DNA from: CAZOZP01 sp964584325
Lineage (GTDB): Bacteria; Bacteroidota; Ignavibacteria; Ignavibacteriales; Melioribacteraceae
DNA length: 53,002 bases
Assembly: GCA_964584325.1 (NCBI GenBank)
Contig: CAZOZP010000017.1
Location: 1 to 53,002 of the forward strand
Reading direction: 5' to 3'
Part shown: piece after piece, positions 1-7,614 of the stretch
Layout of the letters: each line of letters begins with the position of its first letter
Position numbering within the stretch: the first letter of the stretch is position 1
The notes under the pieces: model-generated
Databases searched by the model: none
Told to the model about the DNA's origin: nothing
The model's input: only the letters and a program-made list of their open reading frames with translations
Position numbers and translations under genes: made by a program

Positions 1-1861
1 AAACCCAGCGGCAATCTCCTGAAGCAGTAATTATTCTGTAAACCAGCCGATAGTGTTCTCCACGATTAATACCATCCTGTATTTCAGCCCAAACATAATC
101 TCTATCATCAGGATGGATAACATCGCTGTAGCTTAAGACATTGTTATTTACCAGATCAGACTGATCATATCCGGTAAGCATCTTACAGCCTTCGCTTAGA
201 AATGTCATAGTCCACTCAGAGTTATTCAAGCATCTGTATGCCATTCCAGGTAGATTTGCCAGCAATGCCGAAATTGATCTCCTGCTTTCCTTAAGTTCTT
301 CTTCGGCTTTCATTCTTTCTGTAAGGTCGCGCATTACAGCATAGATTATCGGTTTGTTCTGGATAAAAATAGTAGTAAGCATAGTATCAATATAAAGCGG
401 AGTTCCATCAGCTTTTGTATGTACCCATTCAAAAGAACATGAGCCGTTTTCGAATGCGGTTTTTAAATATTCATCAGCCTTTTTATAGGACGGATTTCCG
501 TCCGGCTGGAATTCAGGTGATAGATCTCTCGGCCTTTTTCCAATTAGATCTTCTTTTTCTGTGTAACCGAAAATACTTAAAGCAGCCTGATTACAGTCAA
601 AGAATTTTCCATCTTCCATAAGCACTATTGCATCAGCAGATTCTTCAAACAGTTTTCTGAAAGTTGCTTCCTTTTCTAAAAGAGCAATCTCAGAGGCCTT
701 TCTTTCTGTAATATCGATTGTATATCCTGCAAGATATTTGGGTCTTCCTTCAATATGTATCGGAAATTTATACGTTAAATAATGTTTACCGTTAAATTCT
801 TCCTCTACTTCTATATGTTTGCCTTCATTAAGAATTCTCTTATCGTCTTCGATCATTCCTTTCGCAAGATCCGAAGGAAAAAGCTCATCCATTGTTTTAT
901 TCAGTAATTTTTCAAGAGGCATTCCAAGCATCTTTTCGTAATTTCTACTGAGTCTTAATGAACGAATATCATTATCCTTAAAGAAGACGTAAACCGGTGA
1001 ATGCAACATAAAACTATTAAAAATTTCCTCGGTCTCGGAAAGTTTTTTCTCCGCTTGTTTCAGTTCAGTGATATCCTGGTTTGCTCCGATCAGTTTTGTA
1101 AGTTCTCCGTTTTCTCCTAAAACAATATCACCGTATGATCTTATATAAATCATTTTACCATCATTAACCCTATAAAATCTGATATCTACAGCATAAGGCT
1201 TGTTATATTTAAGAGCATTCTGGAAACCGTTTCGTGATATTAAAATATCATCAGGATGAATATTTGCAGTAACTTCAGAAAAATCCGGTTTTGCATCCGG
1301 CGGAAAGCCCATCATTTCCAATGCTTCAGCAGAGGCAAAAAACTTATTCAGTTTAACATCCAGAACCCAGCCCGCAACTTTAGCTAATCTTTGGATATAA
1401 TGAAGTTGCTGCTCTTTTGTAAATGAATCGTCAGCTAATTTTGATTCCTCAGAAAGGAAAATAGGTAAATTGTAATCTATGAGCTTTTTTATTGAATTTC
1501 GATTTTTGATTTCTGAAACTACTGCTGGCAGAGATTTTATTTCATTTATTGTTATATATTCTGTAGCCCCTGCTTTCATAAATCTGACGGCAGTCCTGGA
1601 GTCGTTTTTTTCACCGGCAACAATAAAAATGAAATCTGTCCAGGCCTCAATAATACTTAAAAGCATTTCAGAATTATCATTTTCTGCATGACAAAGAACC
1701 AAAGACGGTCTTAACTGCTGAATAGATTTTGCAAGTAATTCCGGCTCGGTAACAATATCAAATAATATATCATTATTACCTGAACCAATGGCTGTTTTTA
1801 CAGCTTCGAAGAAAGATGGAGTCTTAGAAAAAATAATATAATGTTTATTACCTGAATTCAT
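1..1861 (-). CDS. Multi-PAS signalling protein with degenerate receiver domain (partial, 3' end outside window)
   Basis: I read this frame directly: it is open from an ATG at 1861 to the window edge (620 codons), so the C-terminus, probably an output or kinase module, is missing. Residues 1-125 look like a response-regulator receiver fold (an LVL strand near 54-56, GATEYI near 98-103), but the phospho-acceptor Asp position is His58 and there is no N-terminal acidic pair, so phosphorylation is unlikely. At least four PAS/PAC units follow, at about 150-265, 275-390, 395-510 and 520 to the edge, each closed by a PAC-like DIT/LTE(R/L)K motif. No membrane segment is visible in this part, so it is probably a cytoplasmic sensor. 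The RBS CGGAG lies just upstream, and a 14-bp palindrome sits at 1872-1885. The ligand is unknown. Confidence 0.85.
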   Translation of the reverse strand, partial: MNSGNKHYIIFSKTPSFFEAVKTAIGSGNNDILFDIVTEPELLAKSIQQLRPSLVLCHAENDNSEMLLSIIEAWTDFIFIVAGEKNDSRTAVRFMKAGATEYITINEIKSLPAVVSEIKNRNSIKKLIDYNLPIFLSEESKLADDSFTKEQQLHYIQRLAKVAGWVLDVKLNKFFASAEALEMMGFPPDAKPDFSEVTANIHPDDILISRNGFQNALKYNKPYAVDIRFYRVNDGKMIYIRSYGDIVLGENGELTKLIGANQDITELKQAEKKLSETEEIFNSFMLHSPVYVFFKDNDIRSLRLSRNYEKMLGMPLEKLLNKTMDELFPSDLAKGMIEDDKRILNEGKHIEVEEEFNGKHYLTYKFPIHIEGRPKYLAGYTIDITERKASEIALLEKEATFRKLFEESADAIVLMEDGKFFDCNQAALSIFGYTEKEDLIGKRPRDLSPEFQPDGNPSYKKADEYLKTAFENGSCSFEWVHTKADGTPLYIDTMLTTIFIQNKPIIYAVMRDLTERMKAEEELKESRRSISALLANLPGMAYRCLNNSEWTMTFLSEGCKMLTGYDQSDLVNNNVLSYSDVIHPDDRDYVWAEIQDGINRGEHYRLVYRIITASGDCRWV

Positions 1862-1871
1862 TTTTCTCCGG

Positions 1872-1885
1872 CAGTAATATTACTG
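1872..1885. promoter_or_regulatory. 14-bp perfect palindrome upstream of the PAS gene
   Basis: CAGTAATATTACTG is self-complementary. It lies 11-24 bases before the ATG of the minus-strand PAS gene, next to its CGGAG ribosome-binding site. It could be an operator for a dimeric regulator or a chance AT-rich palindrome; no second copy was found near other starts. Confidence 0.3.
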
Positions 1886-1995
1886 TTAATAACGATGTAA
1901 AATTCTCATACAATTTATTAAATATTAATGTTTAAATACAGAATATTGTTGTTAATAAGACAAATAAAACTCATATTCTTCCGTAGTGCAGCTAT

Positions 1996-2961
1996 TTATC
2001 TGTCCGAATACGAATTCATTGAAGCAATCATATTAAGAGCTGAATTAAATTGTGATATAAAATCATCAAAAAGAGTCATTACGTCAGGAATGTCCTTAAT
2101 CATACCCGCTCCCTGCCCTGCTTCTATTAAGCCTTCTTCTGTATCTCCTTCAAAAATTCCTTTCATCTCGCGTTTTTCTCCTTTTAGTTCCCGTAAAAGG
2201 GTTTCATCGGCTCCTGCTCTTTCTGCCTCAGTAATTCTCTGTGTAAAATTGTTTTTTACAGCTCTCGCCATACCAAGTTTTTTCATCAGAAGCGTTGTAG
2301 AATTGTCAGAAGCGTTAACAATTGCATTTTTATAATTGACGTGTGCGGATGATTCCTGAGTAACTGCGAATCTGGTTCCAATTTGTACTCCTTCGGCACC
2401 AAGAACCATAGCTGCAAGAATACCTCTGCCGTCAGCAATTCCACCAGCAGCGATAACCGGTATATTAACCGCATCAACAAGCTGGGGAATAAGAGAGAAA
2501 GTAGTAATTTCATCAGCCCCGTTATGACCACCTGCTTCAACACCTTCTCCAACAATTGCATCGCATCCGCAGGATTCCGCTTTTAATCCGAATTTTATTG
2601 CCGGAACAACATGAACTACTTTCATATTTTTCTTCTTGAATGAATCAATGAATTTACCCGGGTGCCCGGCTGAAGTAAAAACGACAGGTACATTTTCTTC
2701 AAGAATTACATCAACGAGATCATTAACATCGCCTCTCATTAAAGGAAGATTGACGCCGAATGTTTTGTCGGATGCAGCGGCGCACTTTCTAATATGTTCC
2801 CGAAGCAGTTCAGGTTTCATTGATCCTGCTCCTATAAGACCTAATCCGCCCGCATTGGATACGGCAGAAGCAAGTTTCCATCCTGATACCCAAACCATAC
2901 CCCCCTGAATAACCGGGTATTTAATCCCGAATAAGTCTGTAATTCTGTTTTTGATTTGCAT
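1996..2961 (-). CDS. FabK / nitronate monooxygenase family flavoprotein
   Basis: A 321-residue TIM-barrel FMN enzyme of the 2-nitropropane dioxygenase / enoyl-ACP reductase II family. Visible signatures are YPVIQGGM near residue 16, FGVNLPL near 68, GEGVEAGGHNG at 138-148 with His146 at the position of the FabK catalytic His, and IPVIAAGGIADGRG for FMN phosphate binding. The EAGGH motif and overall length resemble FabK, which reduces trans-2-enoyl-ACP in fatty acid synthesis, but nitronate monooxygenases share the same motifs and sequence alone does not separate them. It has its own RBS (AAAAGGTG) and is divergent from metK across 151 bases, so it is probably transcribed alone. Confidence 0.8.
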   Translation of the reverse strand: MQIKNRITDLFGIKYPVIQGGMVWVSGWKLASAVSNAGGLGLIGAGSMKPELLREHIRKCAAASDKTFGVNLPLMRGDVNDLVDVILEENVPVVFTSAGHPGKFIDSFKKKNMKVVHVVPAIKFGLKAESCGCDAIVGEGVEAGGHNGADEITTFSLIPQLVDAVNIPVIAAGGIADGRGILAAMVLGAEGVQIGTRFAVTQESSAHVNYKNAIVNASDNSTTLLMKKLGMARAVKNNFTQRITEAERAGADETLLRELKGEKREMKGIFEGDTEEGLIEAGQGAGMIKDIPDVMTLFDDFISQFNSALNMIASMNSYSDR

Positions 2962-3112
2962 AAAAACACCTTTTCTAGTATTTAAAGATAATAACTCCGA
3001 ATATAATTGAATAGGAGTTGATTATTTATTAAATTTAGCGCAAAATTTTTAATTTTAAGCCCATAAGTATAAAAATAATCAGTACAAAAAATAATTTAAT
3101 TATGAGGGAATA

Positions 3113-4255
3113 ATGTCTTTTTTATTTACATCCGAATCAGTATCCGAAGGCCATCCTGATAAAGTAAGTGATGCGATTTCAGACGGGGTACTCGATGCTA
3201 TTCTTAAAGAAGATCCTAATGCGCGGGTTGCATGTGAAACTTTTGTAACAACAGGTCTTGTACTTGTTGGAGGTGAGGTTACAACAAATGCTTACGCTGA
3301 CATTCAGGAAATTGCCAGGAATACAGTTAAAAACATCGGCTACATAGATGCCGCCTATAAATTTGATTCAGAATCATGTTCAGTATTAAATGCCCTTCAT
3401 TCACAGTCTCCGGATATAGCAATGGGTGTTGATACAGGAGGTGCAGGTGACCAGGGAATTATGTTCGGTTATGCATGCGACCAGACTCCTGAACTTATGC
3501 CTATGCCTATTATGTTTTCTCATAAACTTGTAAAAAAACTTGCTGATATAAGAAAAACAAACAAACAGCTAATGCCTTATCTGCGGCCGGATTCAAAATC
3601 ACAGGTTACAATTGAATACGGGGAAGGTTATAAACCTTTAAGAGTAGATACAGTTGTTATTTCTACTCAGCATGATCCGGATGTTTCACAAAATAAAATA
3701 AAAGAAGATGTTATTGCCAATGTAATAAAGACTGTAATCCCGGAAAATCTGCTTGATGCCGAAACAAAGTATTTTGTTAATCCTACAGGCAGGTTTGAAA
3801 TAGGTGGTCCTCATGGAGATAGCGGTCTTACCGGAAGAAAAATAATTGTTGATACTTACGGCGGCTGGGCTCCTCACGGCGGCGGAGCATTCTCAGGTAA
3901 AGACGCCACTAAAGTTGACAGAAGCGCAACTTATGCAGCAAGACACATTGCAAAAAATGTTGTAGCTTCAGGTATGGCTAAAGAATGCCTGGTTCAGCTT
4001 GCTTATGCAATTGGTGTGGCACAACCGGTTTCGATTTTTATAGATACAAAAGGCACCGGAAAAATTCCTGATCAAACAATCGCAAAAATGATTAATAAAG
4101 AAGTTGATCTTACACCAAAAGGAATAATTGATCGTCTTGAGTTAAGAAGACCAATATTCCAGATTACATCTTCATACGGCCATTTTGGTAGAGTAGAAGA
4201 TTCATTTACATGGGAAAAGACAGATCTGGTTTCTGTTTTCCAAAAATATTTATAA
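3113..4255 (+). CDS. metK: S-adenosylmethionine synthetase
   Basis: This enzyme makes SAM from methionine and ATP in the cytoplasm. The 380-residue length is normal for the family. Diagnostic motifs are present: SEGHPDKVSDAISD near the N-terminus (ATP/Mg binding), GAGDQGIMFGYA near 120, DTYGGWAPHGGGAFSGKD near 245-260 (the P-loop-like methionine/triphosphate loop), and a C-terminal SYGHFGR. The start is supported by GAGGGA six bases upstream. ahcY follows after 11 bases, so the two are very likely co-transcribed as an activated-methyl-cycle unit. I found no SAM riboswitch-like fold in the 150 bases upstream. Confidence 0.98.
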   Translation: MSFLFTSESVSEGHPDKVSDAISDGVLDAILKEDPNARVACETFVTTGLVLVGGEVTTNAYADIQEIARNTVKNIGYIDAAYKFDSESCSVLNALHSQSPDIAMGVDTGGAGDQGIMFGYACDQTPELMPMPIMFSHKLVKKLADIRKTNKQLMPYLRPDSKSQVTIEYGEGYKPLRVDTVVISTQHDPDVSQNKIKEDVIANVIKTVIPENLLDAETKYFVNPTGRFEIGGPHGDSGLTGRKIIVDTYGGWAPHGGGAFSGKDATKVDRSATYAARHIAKNVVASGMAKECLVQLAYAIGVAQPVSIFIDTKGTGKIPDQTIAKMINKEVDLTPKGIIDRLELRRPIFQITSSYGHFGRVEDSFTWEKTDLVSVFQKYL

Positions 4256-4266
4256 AAGGAAATAAT

Positions 4267-5574
4267 ATGTCAACTGAATACATTAAATACAAAGTAAAAG
4301 ATATTTCTCTTGCAGAATGGGGAAGGAAAGAAATGGAACTTGCCGAAGCTGAGATGCCGGGATTAATGGCAATCAGAAAGGAATTCGGAAGTTCAAAACC
4401 TCTCACGGGTGCCAGAATTGCCGGATGCCTTCATATGACTATTCAGACAGCGGTTCTTATAGAAACACTTATTGAACTTGGAGCAGAAGTAACCTGGTCA
4501 TCCTGCAATATATTCTCAACCCAGGATCACGCCGCTGCAGCAATTGCCGCCAAAGGAATCTCAGTTTATGCATGGAAGGGTATGAATGCCGAAGAGTTCG
4601 ACTGGTGTATCGAGCAGACTCTTTACTTTGGGGAAGAACGCAAGCCGTTAAATATGATTCTTGATGACGGGGGAGATCTTACGAATATGGTTCTCGATAA
4701 ATATCCTGAACTTGTAAAGGGAGTAAAAGGTATATCGGAAGAAACCACAACAGGTGTTCACAGACTTTATGAAAGAGTTGTGAAGGGTACGCTGCCTGTT
4801 CCTGCTATTAATGTAAATGATTCTGTTACTAAGTCAAAGTTTGATAATAAATATGGTTGCCGCGAGTCACTGGTTGACGGTATCAGAAGAGCAACTGACT
4901 TAATGCTTGCCGGAAAGGTTGCTGTAGTTGCCGGTTTCGGTGATGTAGGTAAAGGCTCTGCTGAATCTTTAAGCGGTGCCGGTGTAAGAGTAATAATTAC
5001 TGAAATTGATCCTATCTGTGCTCTTCAGGCCGCAATGGAGGGTTATGAAGTTAAAAAAATGGACGATGCAGTAAAAGAAGCTGATATAATTGTTACTGCT
5101 ACCGGCAACTTGAATATAATAGATGCAAAACATTTTAGAATGATGAAGGATAAAGCTGTTCTTTGTAACATAGGTCATTTTGATAATGAAATCAATATGG
5201 CATGGTTAAATGCAAATTACGGTTCCACTAAAGTCAATATTAAACCTCAGGTAGATAAGTTTACTGTTGACGGAAAAGATATTATTGTTCTTGCTGAAGG
5301 AAGACTTGTTAATCTCGGATGTGCAATGGGGCATCCTTCTTTTGTTATGTCATCCTCTTTTACAAATCAGGTGCTGGCTCAGATTGAGTTATGGACTCAC
5401 CCAGAAAGATATGAGAATAAAGTATATATGCTTCCAAAACACCTTGATGAAAAAGTAGCAAGACTTCATCTTTCAAAACTTGGTGTGGAACTAGATGTTC
5501 TTTCTGAAGAACAAGCATCATATATAGGCGTAAAAGTAGAGGGACCATTTAAACCGGATTATTACCGTTATTAA
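4267..5574 (+). CDS. ahcY: Adenosylhomocysteinase (SAH hydrolase)
   Basis: It hydrolyses S-adenosylhomocysteine to adenosine and homocysteine, removing the product inhibitor of methyltransferases. The frame extends upstream to 4210 inside metK, but the correct start is ATG 4267, preceded by AAAGGA at 4255-4260, giving 435 residues. Motifs are HMTIQTAVLIETL, SSCNIFSTQDHAAAA, the NAD-binding GFGDVGKGSAESL, CNIGHFDNEI, and the invariant C-terminal KPDYYRY. The roughly 40-residue insertion present in many bacterial homologues is absent, so it is the compact form. It forms an operon with metK (11-base gap) and is followed by a hairpin at 5597-5622. Confidence 0.98.
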   Translation: MSTEYIKYKVKDISLAEWGRKEMELAEAEMPGLMAIRKEFGSSKPLTGARIAGCLHMTIQTAVLIETLIELGAEVTWSSCNIFSTQDHAAAAIAAKGISVYAWKGMNAEEFDWCIEQTLYFGEERKPLNMILDDGGDLTNMVLDKYPELVKGVKGISEETTTGVHRLYERVVKGTLPVPAINVNDSVTKSKFDNKYGCRESLVDGIRRATDLMLAGKVAVVAGFGDVGKGSAESLSGAGVRVIITEIDPICALQAAMEGYEVKKMDDAVKEADIIVTATGNLNIIDAKHFRMMKDKAVLCNIGHFDNEINMAWLNANYGSTKVNIKPQVDKFTVDGKDIIVLAEGRLVNLGCAMGHPSFVMSSSFTNQVLAQIELWTHPERYENKVYMLPKHLDEKVARLHLSKLGVELDVLSEEQASYIGVKVEGPFKPDYYRY

Positions 5575-5596
5575 GATGCAGTATTATTAATTTTTT

Positions 5597-5622
5597 GGCA
5601 AAGCGGTTAACTCCGCTTTGCC
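5597..5622 (+). terminator. Hairpin after ahcY, probable terminator
   Basis: A perfect 10-bp stem (GGCAAAGCGG / CCGCTTTGCC) with a 6-base loop lies 22 bases after the ahcY stop. The following U-tract is weak (CATTGTTTCTG, then a T-run about 20 bases later), so termination may be partial, allowing some read-through into the next gene. Confidence 0.55.
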
Positions 5623-5693
5623 CATTGTTTCTGACTTTTGCTTTTTTTAACATATATATTTCTTATTGCAGGCTGATAGGGAAAAGGGGTTCT

Positions 5694-6113
5694 ATGACCG
5701 GTAAAATGGTCTGTATTGCATCATACAGTACGCCTGTTGTTGCCAATATAGTTAAACTGTATTTAGAATCTAATGGTATTCTATGTAATATCATTGAGGA
5801 AGATCGTGATGATTTTTCGTGGAGTTACTTTAACACCGGAAATACAGCGAAACTTGAAGTTCTTGAATCTGAAGCAGCAATAGCAGAAGAAATTCTGAAC
5901 GCAATTATTTCTGACGGAAACCTGCTTGAATTTGAAAAAAGCTGCCCGCTTTGCGGTTCAACCCATATTGAAGCCAAGAAAACTACTCTCCTTAAATACT
6001 TTCTGTATTTTTTCCTTTTATATATTCCTTTTCTTTTTGAAAAATCAGCATATAGTTGTAAGGACTGTGGTAATATATGGAAGGTAGAAGACAAAGGCGG
6101 GGGATTATTATGA
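5694..6113 (+). CDS. DUF2007-type protein with split zinc ribbon and hydrophobic segment
   Basis: A 139-residue protein. Residues 5-80 resemble the DUF2007 'putative signal transducing protein' domain (CIASYSTPVVANIVKLYLES). The C-terminal part holds two CxxC knuckles, Cys84/Cys87 (CPLCGS) and Cys122/Cys125 (CKDCGNIW), which look like a zinc ribbon. A strongly hydrophobic stretch at about 99-115 lies between the two knuckles, which is odd if it crosses the membrane. The start at 5694 is preferred over an upstream in-frame start at 5595 because the upstream part overlaps the terminator hairpin and GGGAAAAGGGG precedes 5694. Its stop overlaps the next ATG (ATGA), indicating translational coupling. 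Function unknown. Confidence 0.75.
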   Translation: MTGKMVCIASYSTPVVANIVKLYLESNGILCNIIEEDRDDFSWSYFNTGNTAKLEVLESEAAIAEEILNAIISDGNLLEFEKSCPLCGSTHIEAKKTTLLKYFLYFFLLYIPFLFEKSAYSCKDCGNIWKVEDKGGGLL

Positions 6114-6355
6114 GTACAGAATCCGAAGAACAAAAAAACAATCCATTCCATAATCGAACACTTGAAGATATACTAAAAATTCTTGTAAAACATTATGGCT
6201 GGGAAGAAATGGGAAGAATGATTGAAATACGTTGTTTTATGTTTGATCCGAGTATTAATTCAAGTCTCAAATTTCTTCGGAAAACTCCTTGGGCAAGGAA
6301 AAAAGTTGAAGAATTATACCTTAGATATTATTATAATTATGTAAAAAAAATATAA
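6110..6355 (+). CDS. VF530-type (DUF2132) small DNA-binding protein
   Basis: An 81-residue protein matching the VF530/DUF2132 family closely. It carries the family core NNPFHNRTLEDILKIL, HYGWEEMG, and the C-terminal SLKFLRKTPWARKKVEELYL with the characteristic KTPWAR block. Family members are compact helical proteins described as double-stranded DNA binding. I chose ATG 6110 rather than 6077 because it has a G-rich RBS (GGCGGGGG) and overlaps the previous stop as ATGA, the usual sign of coupling. The tail is basic and aromatic (YYYNYVKKI). Its biological role is not established. Confidence 0.85.
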   Translation: MSTESEEQKNNPFHNRTLEDILKILVKHYGWEEMGRMIEIRCFMFDPSINSSLKFLRKTPWARKKVEELYLRYYYNYVKKI

Positions 6356-6381
6356 TTCTTCCCGGAGAAATAAATATTAAA

Positions 6382-7596
6382 ATGCTTAAATTCTATATCA
6401 GGCAATCATTTGCTCTGCTTGCAGTGCTCACCGGATTGTTTTCGGTATCTTGCAGAAATTCTTTGGAACCGGAAACATCATCATTTACAATTGTTATTCG
6501 AGAGTCTTTTGCTGAAGGCGGCTACTATATAATTCATTCAAAATCGGCTGATATTATTTACAATAGCGGCAGTTTTTCCGGAGGCAAGACGATAAGCATT
6601 AACGAACTTCCCGACGATAACTATTCCGTTACTGTATTTTCGGAATTAAGAAAAGGAACTGAAACCGTAAAGAGAGTTTTTACCGTTAATGATCTGGCAG
6701 GAGGAATTATGGAGCTTGCCGGGGATATTGAAAAGTTTTCAGGAAAATTAAATATTGATGTCGGCTTTCCTGAAAATTATTATGATGAAATAATTTTGAC
6801 CACTTCCGGCAGTTTCAGCCGACAAAGAACACAAGGGGTTAATGATTCGCATCTTTTCGAAAATGTTATTCTTCAGAATACGAATTTCGATAATTCAATT
6901 TCTATTTATGCTGCTGCAGTTAACGATTCGGGCGGAATGTCCTATTGCGGATGGCTTCTAAACCGACCGGTTTACGAAGGTGGAAGTTCAACTAAAATAA
7001 TTAATCTGGAAATTCCTCTTTCACGTTATAGCATTAATTCAACTCAGGTATGCAGCGAAATTGATTTGGAAGTATTTTACGGTGTAAATAATGATAAACT
7101 AAAAATTTATCAAAATGAATTTAGTCCCTCATTAGAAATTAGATTCTATGTTCCCAAATCTCTGACAGTTAAAAAATACAAGACTACTGTAAAGCATTCT
7201 TATCAGAACTATAGATATGAGTATAAACTGTTTACAATGCTGCTTCCGGATTTTTTGAATATTCCTCAAATCGGAATCAATGCACAAGTAAAAGCCGATG
7301 CTGTGGACAGCATCAGGATTTCGGGAAGTGCAAATACCATATTTACCAAATGGGTTAGTGACGAGGCACAATGGATGATATTTAATAATAATTCTTCAGA
7401 AAACAGACTTCCTGAATTCAATTCATTACCTGAGGCTTTTTCAAAAATTCATGAAGGATTAAAACCATACTCTGCCGGTGTAGTTAAACTATCTGATTCA
7501 GAAAGCTATTTAGAAACTGCCGGGAAAATTGCAGGTAATAAAGAAGATGATTATCAAAACTCCGGAAGTCTTTTTATTTCGGAGATATTATTTTAA
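6382..7596 (+). CDS. Hypothetical secreted lipoprotein
   Basis: 404 residues, not recognised as a known family. The N-terminus is a signal peptide followed by a plausible lipobox (FSVSC, Cys24), so it is probably an envelope lipoprotein. The rest is rich in beta-strand-like alternation and Ser/Asn, with no obvious catalytic motif. Residues 30-120 resemble Ig-like or carboxypeptidase-regulatory folds (DNYSVTVFSELRKGTETV), but this is only an impression. It ends 18 bases before the M1-type peptidase and follows the VF530 gene by 26 bases, so it may share a transcript with both. A role as partner or surface tether of the peptidase is possible but not shown. Confidence 0.7.
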   Translation: MLKFYIRQSFALLAVLTGLFSVSCRNSLEPETSSFTIVIRESFAEGGYYIIHSKSADIIYNSGSFSGGKTISINELPDDNYSVTVFSELRKGTETVKRVFTVNDLAGGIMELAGDIEKFSGKLNIDVGFPENYYDEIILTTSGSFSRQRTQGVNDSHLFENVILQNTNFDNSISIYAAAVNDSGGMSYCGWLLNRPVYEGGSSTKIINLEIPLSRYSINSTQVCSEIDLEVFYGVNNDKLKIYQNEFSPSLEIRFYVPKSLTVKKYKTTVKHSYQNYRYEYKLFTMLLPDFLNIPQIGINAQVKADAVDSIRISGSANTIFTKWVSDEAQWMIFNNNSSENRLPEFNSLPEAFSKIHEGLKPYSAGVVKLSDSESYLETAGKIAGNKEDDYQNSGSLFISEILF

Positions 7597-7614
7597 TTAA
7601 ACTAAGGATTTATT

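Noticed and set aside
1928..2335. 135-codon plus-strand open frame
   Set aside because: Antisense to the FabK-like gene, with no family resemblance and no RBS.
2962..3112. SAM riboswitch upstream of metK
   Set aside because: I looked for a conserved multi-stem leader and found no plausible fold or terminator stem in the 150 bases.
4210..4266. Upstream in-frame ATG extension of ahcY
   Set aside because: It lies within metK and lacks an RBS; ATG 4267 has AAAGGA and matches family N-termini.
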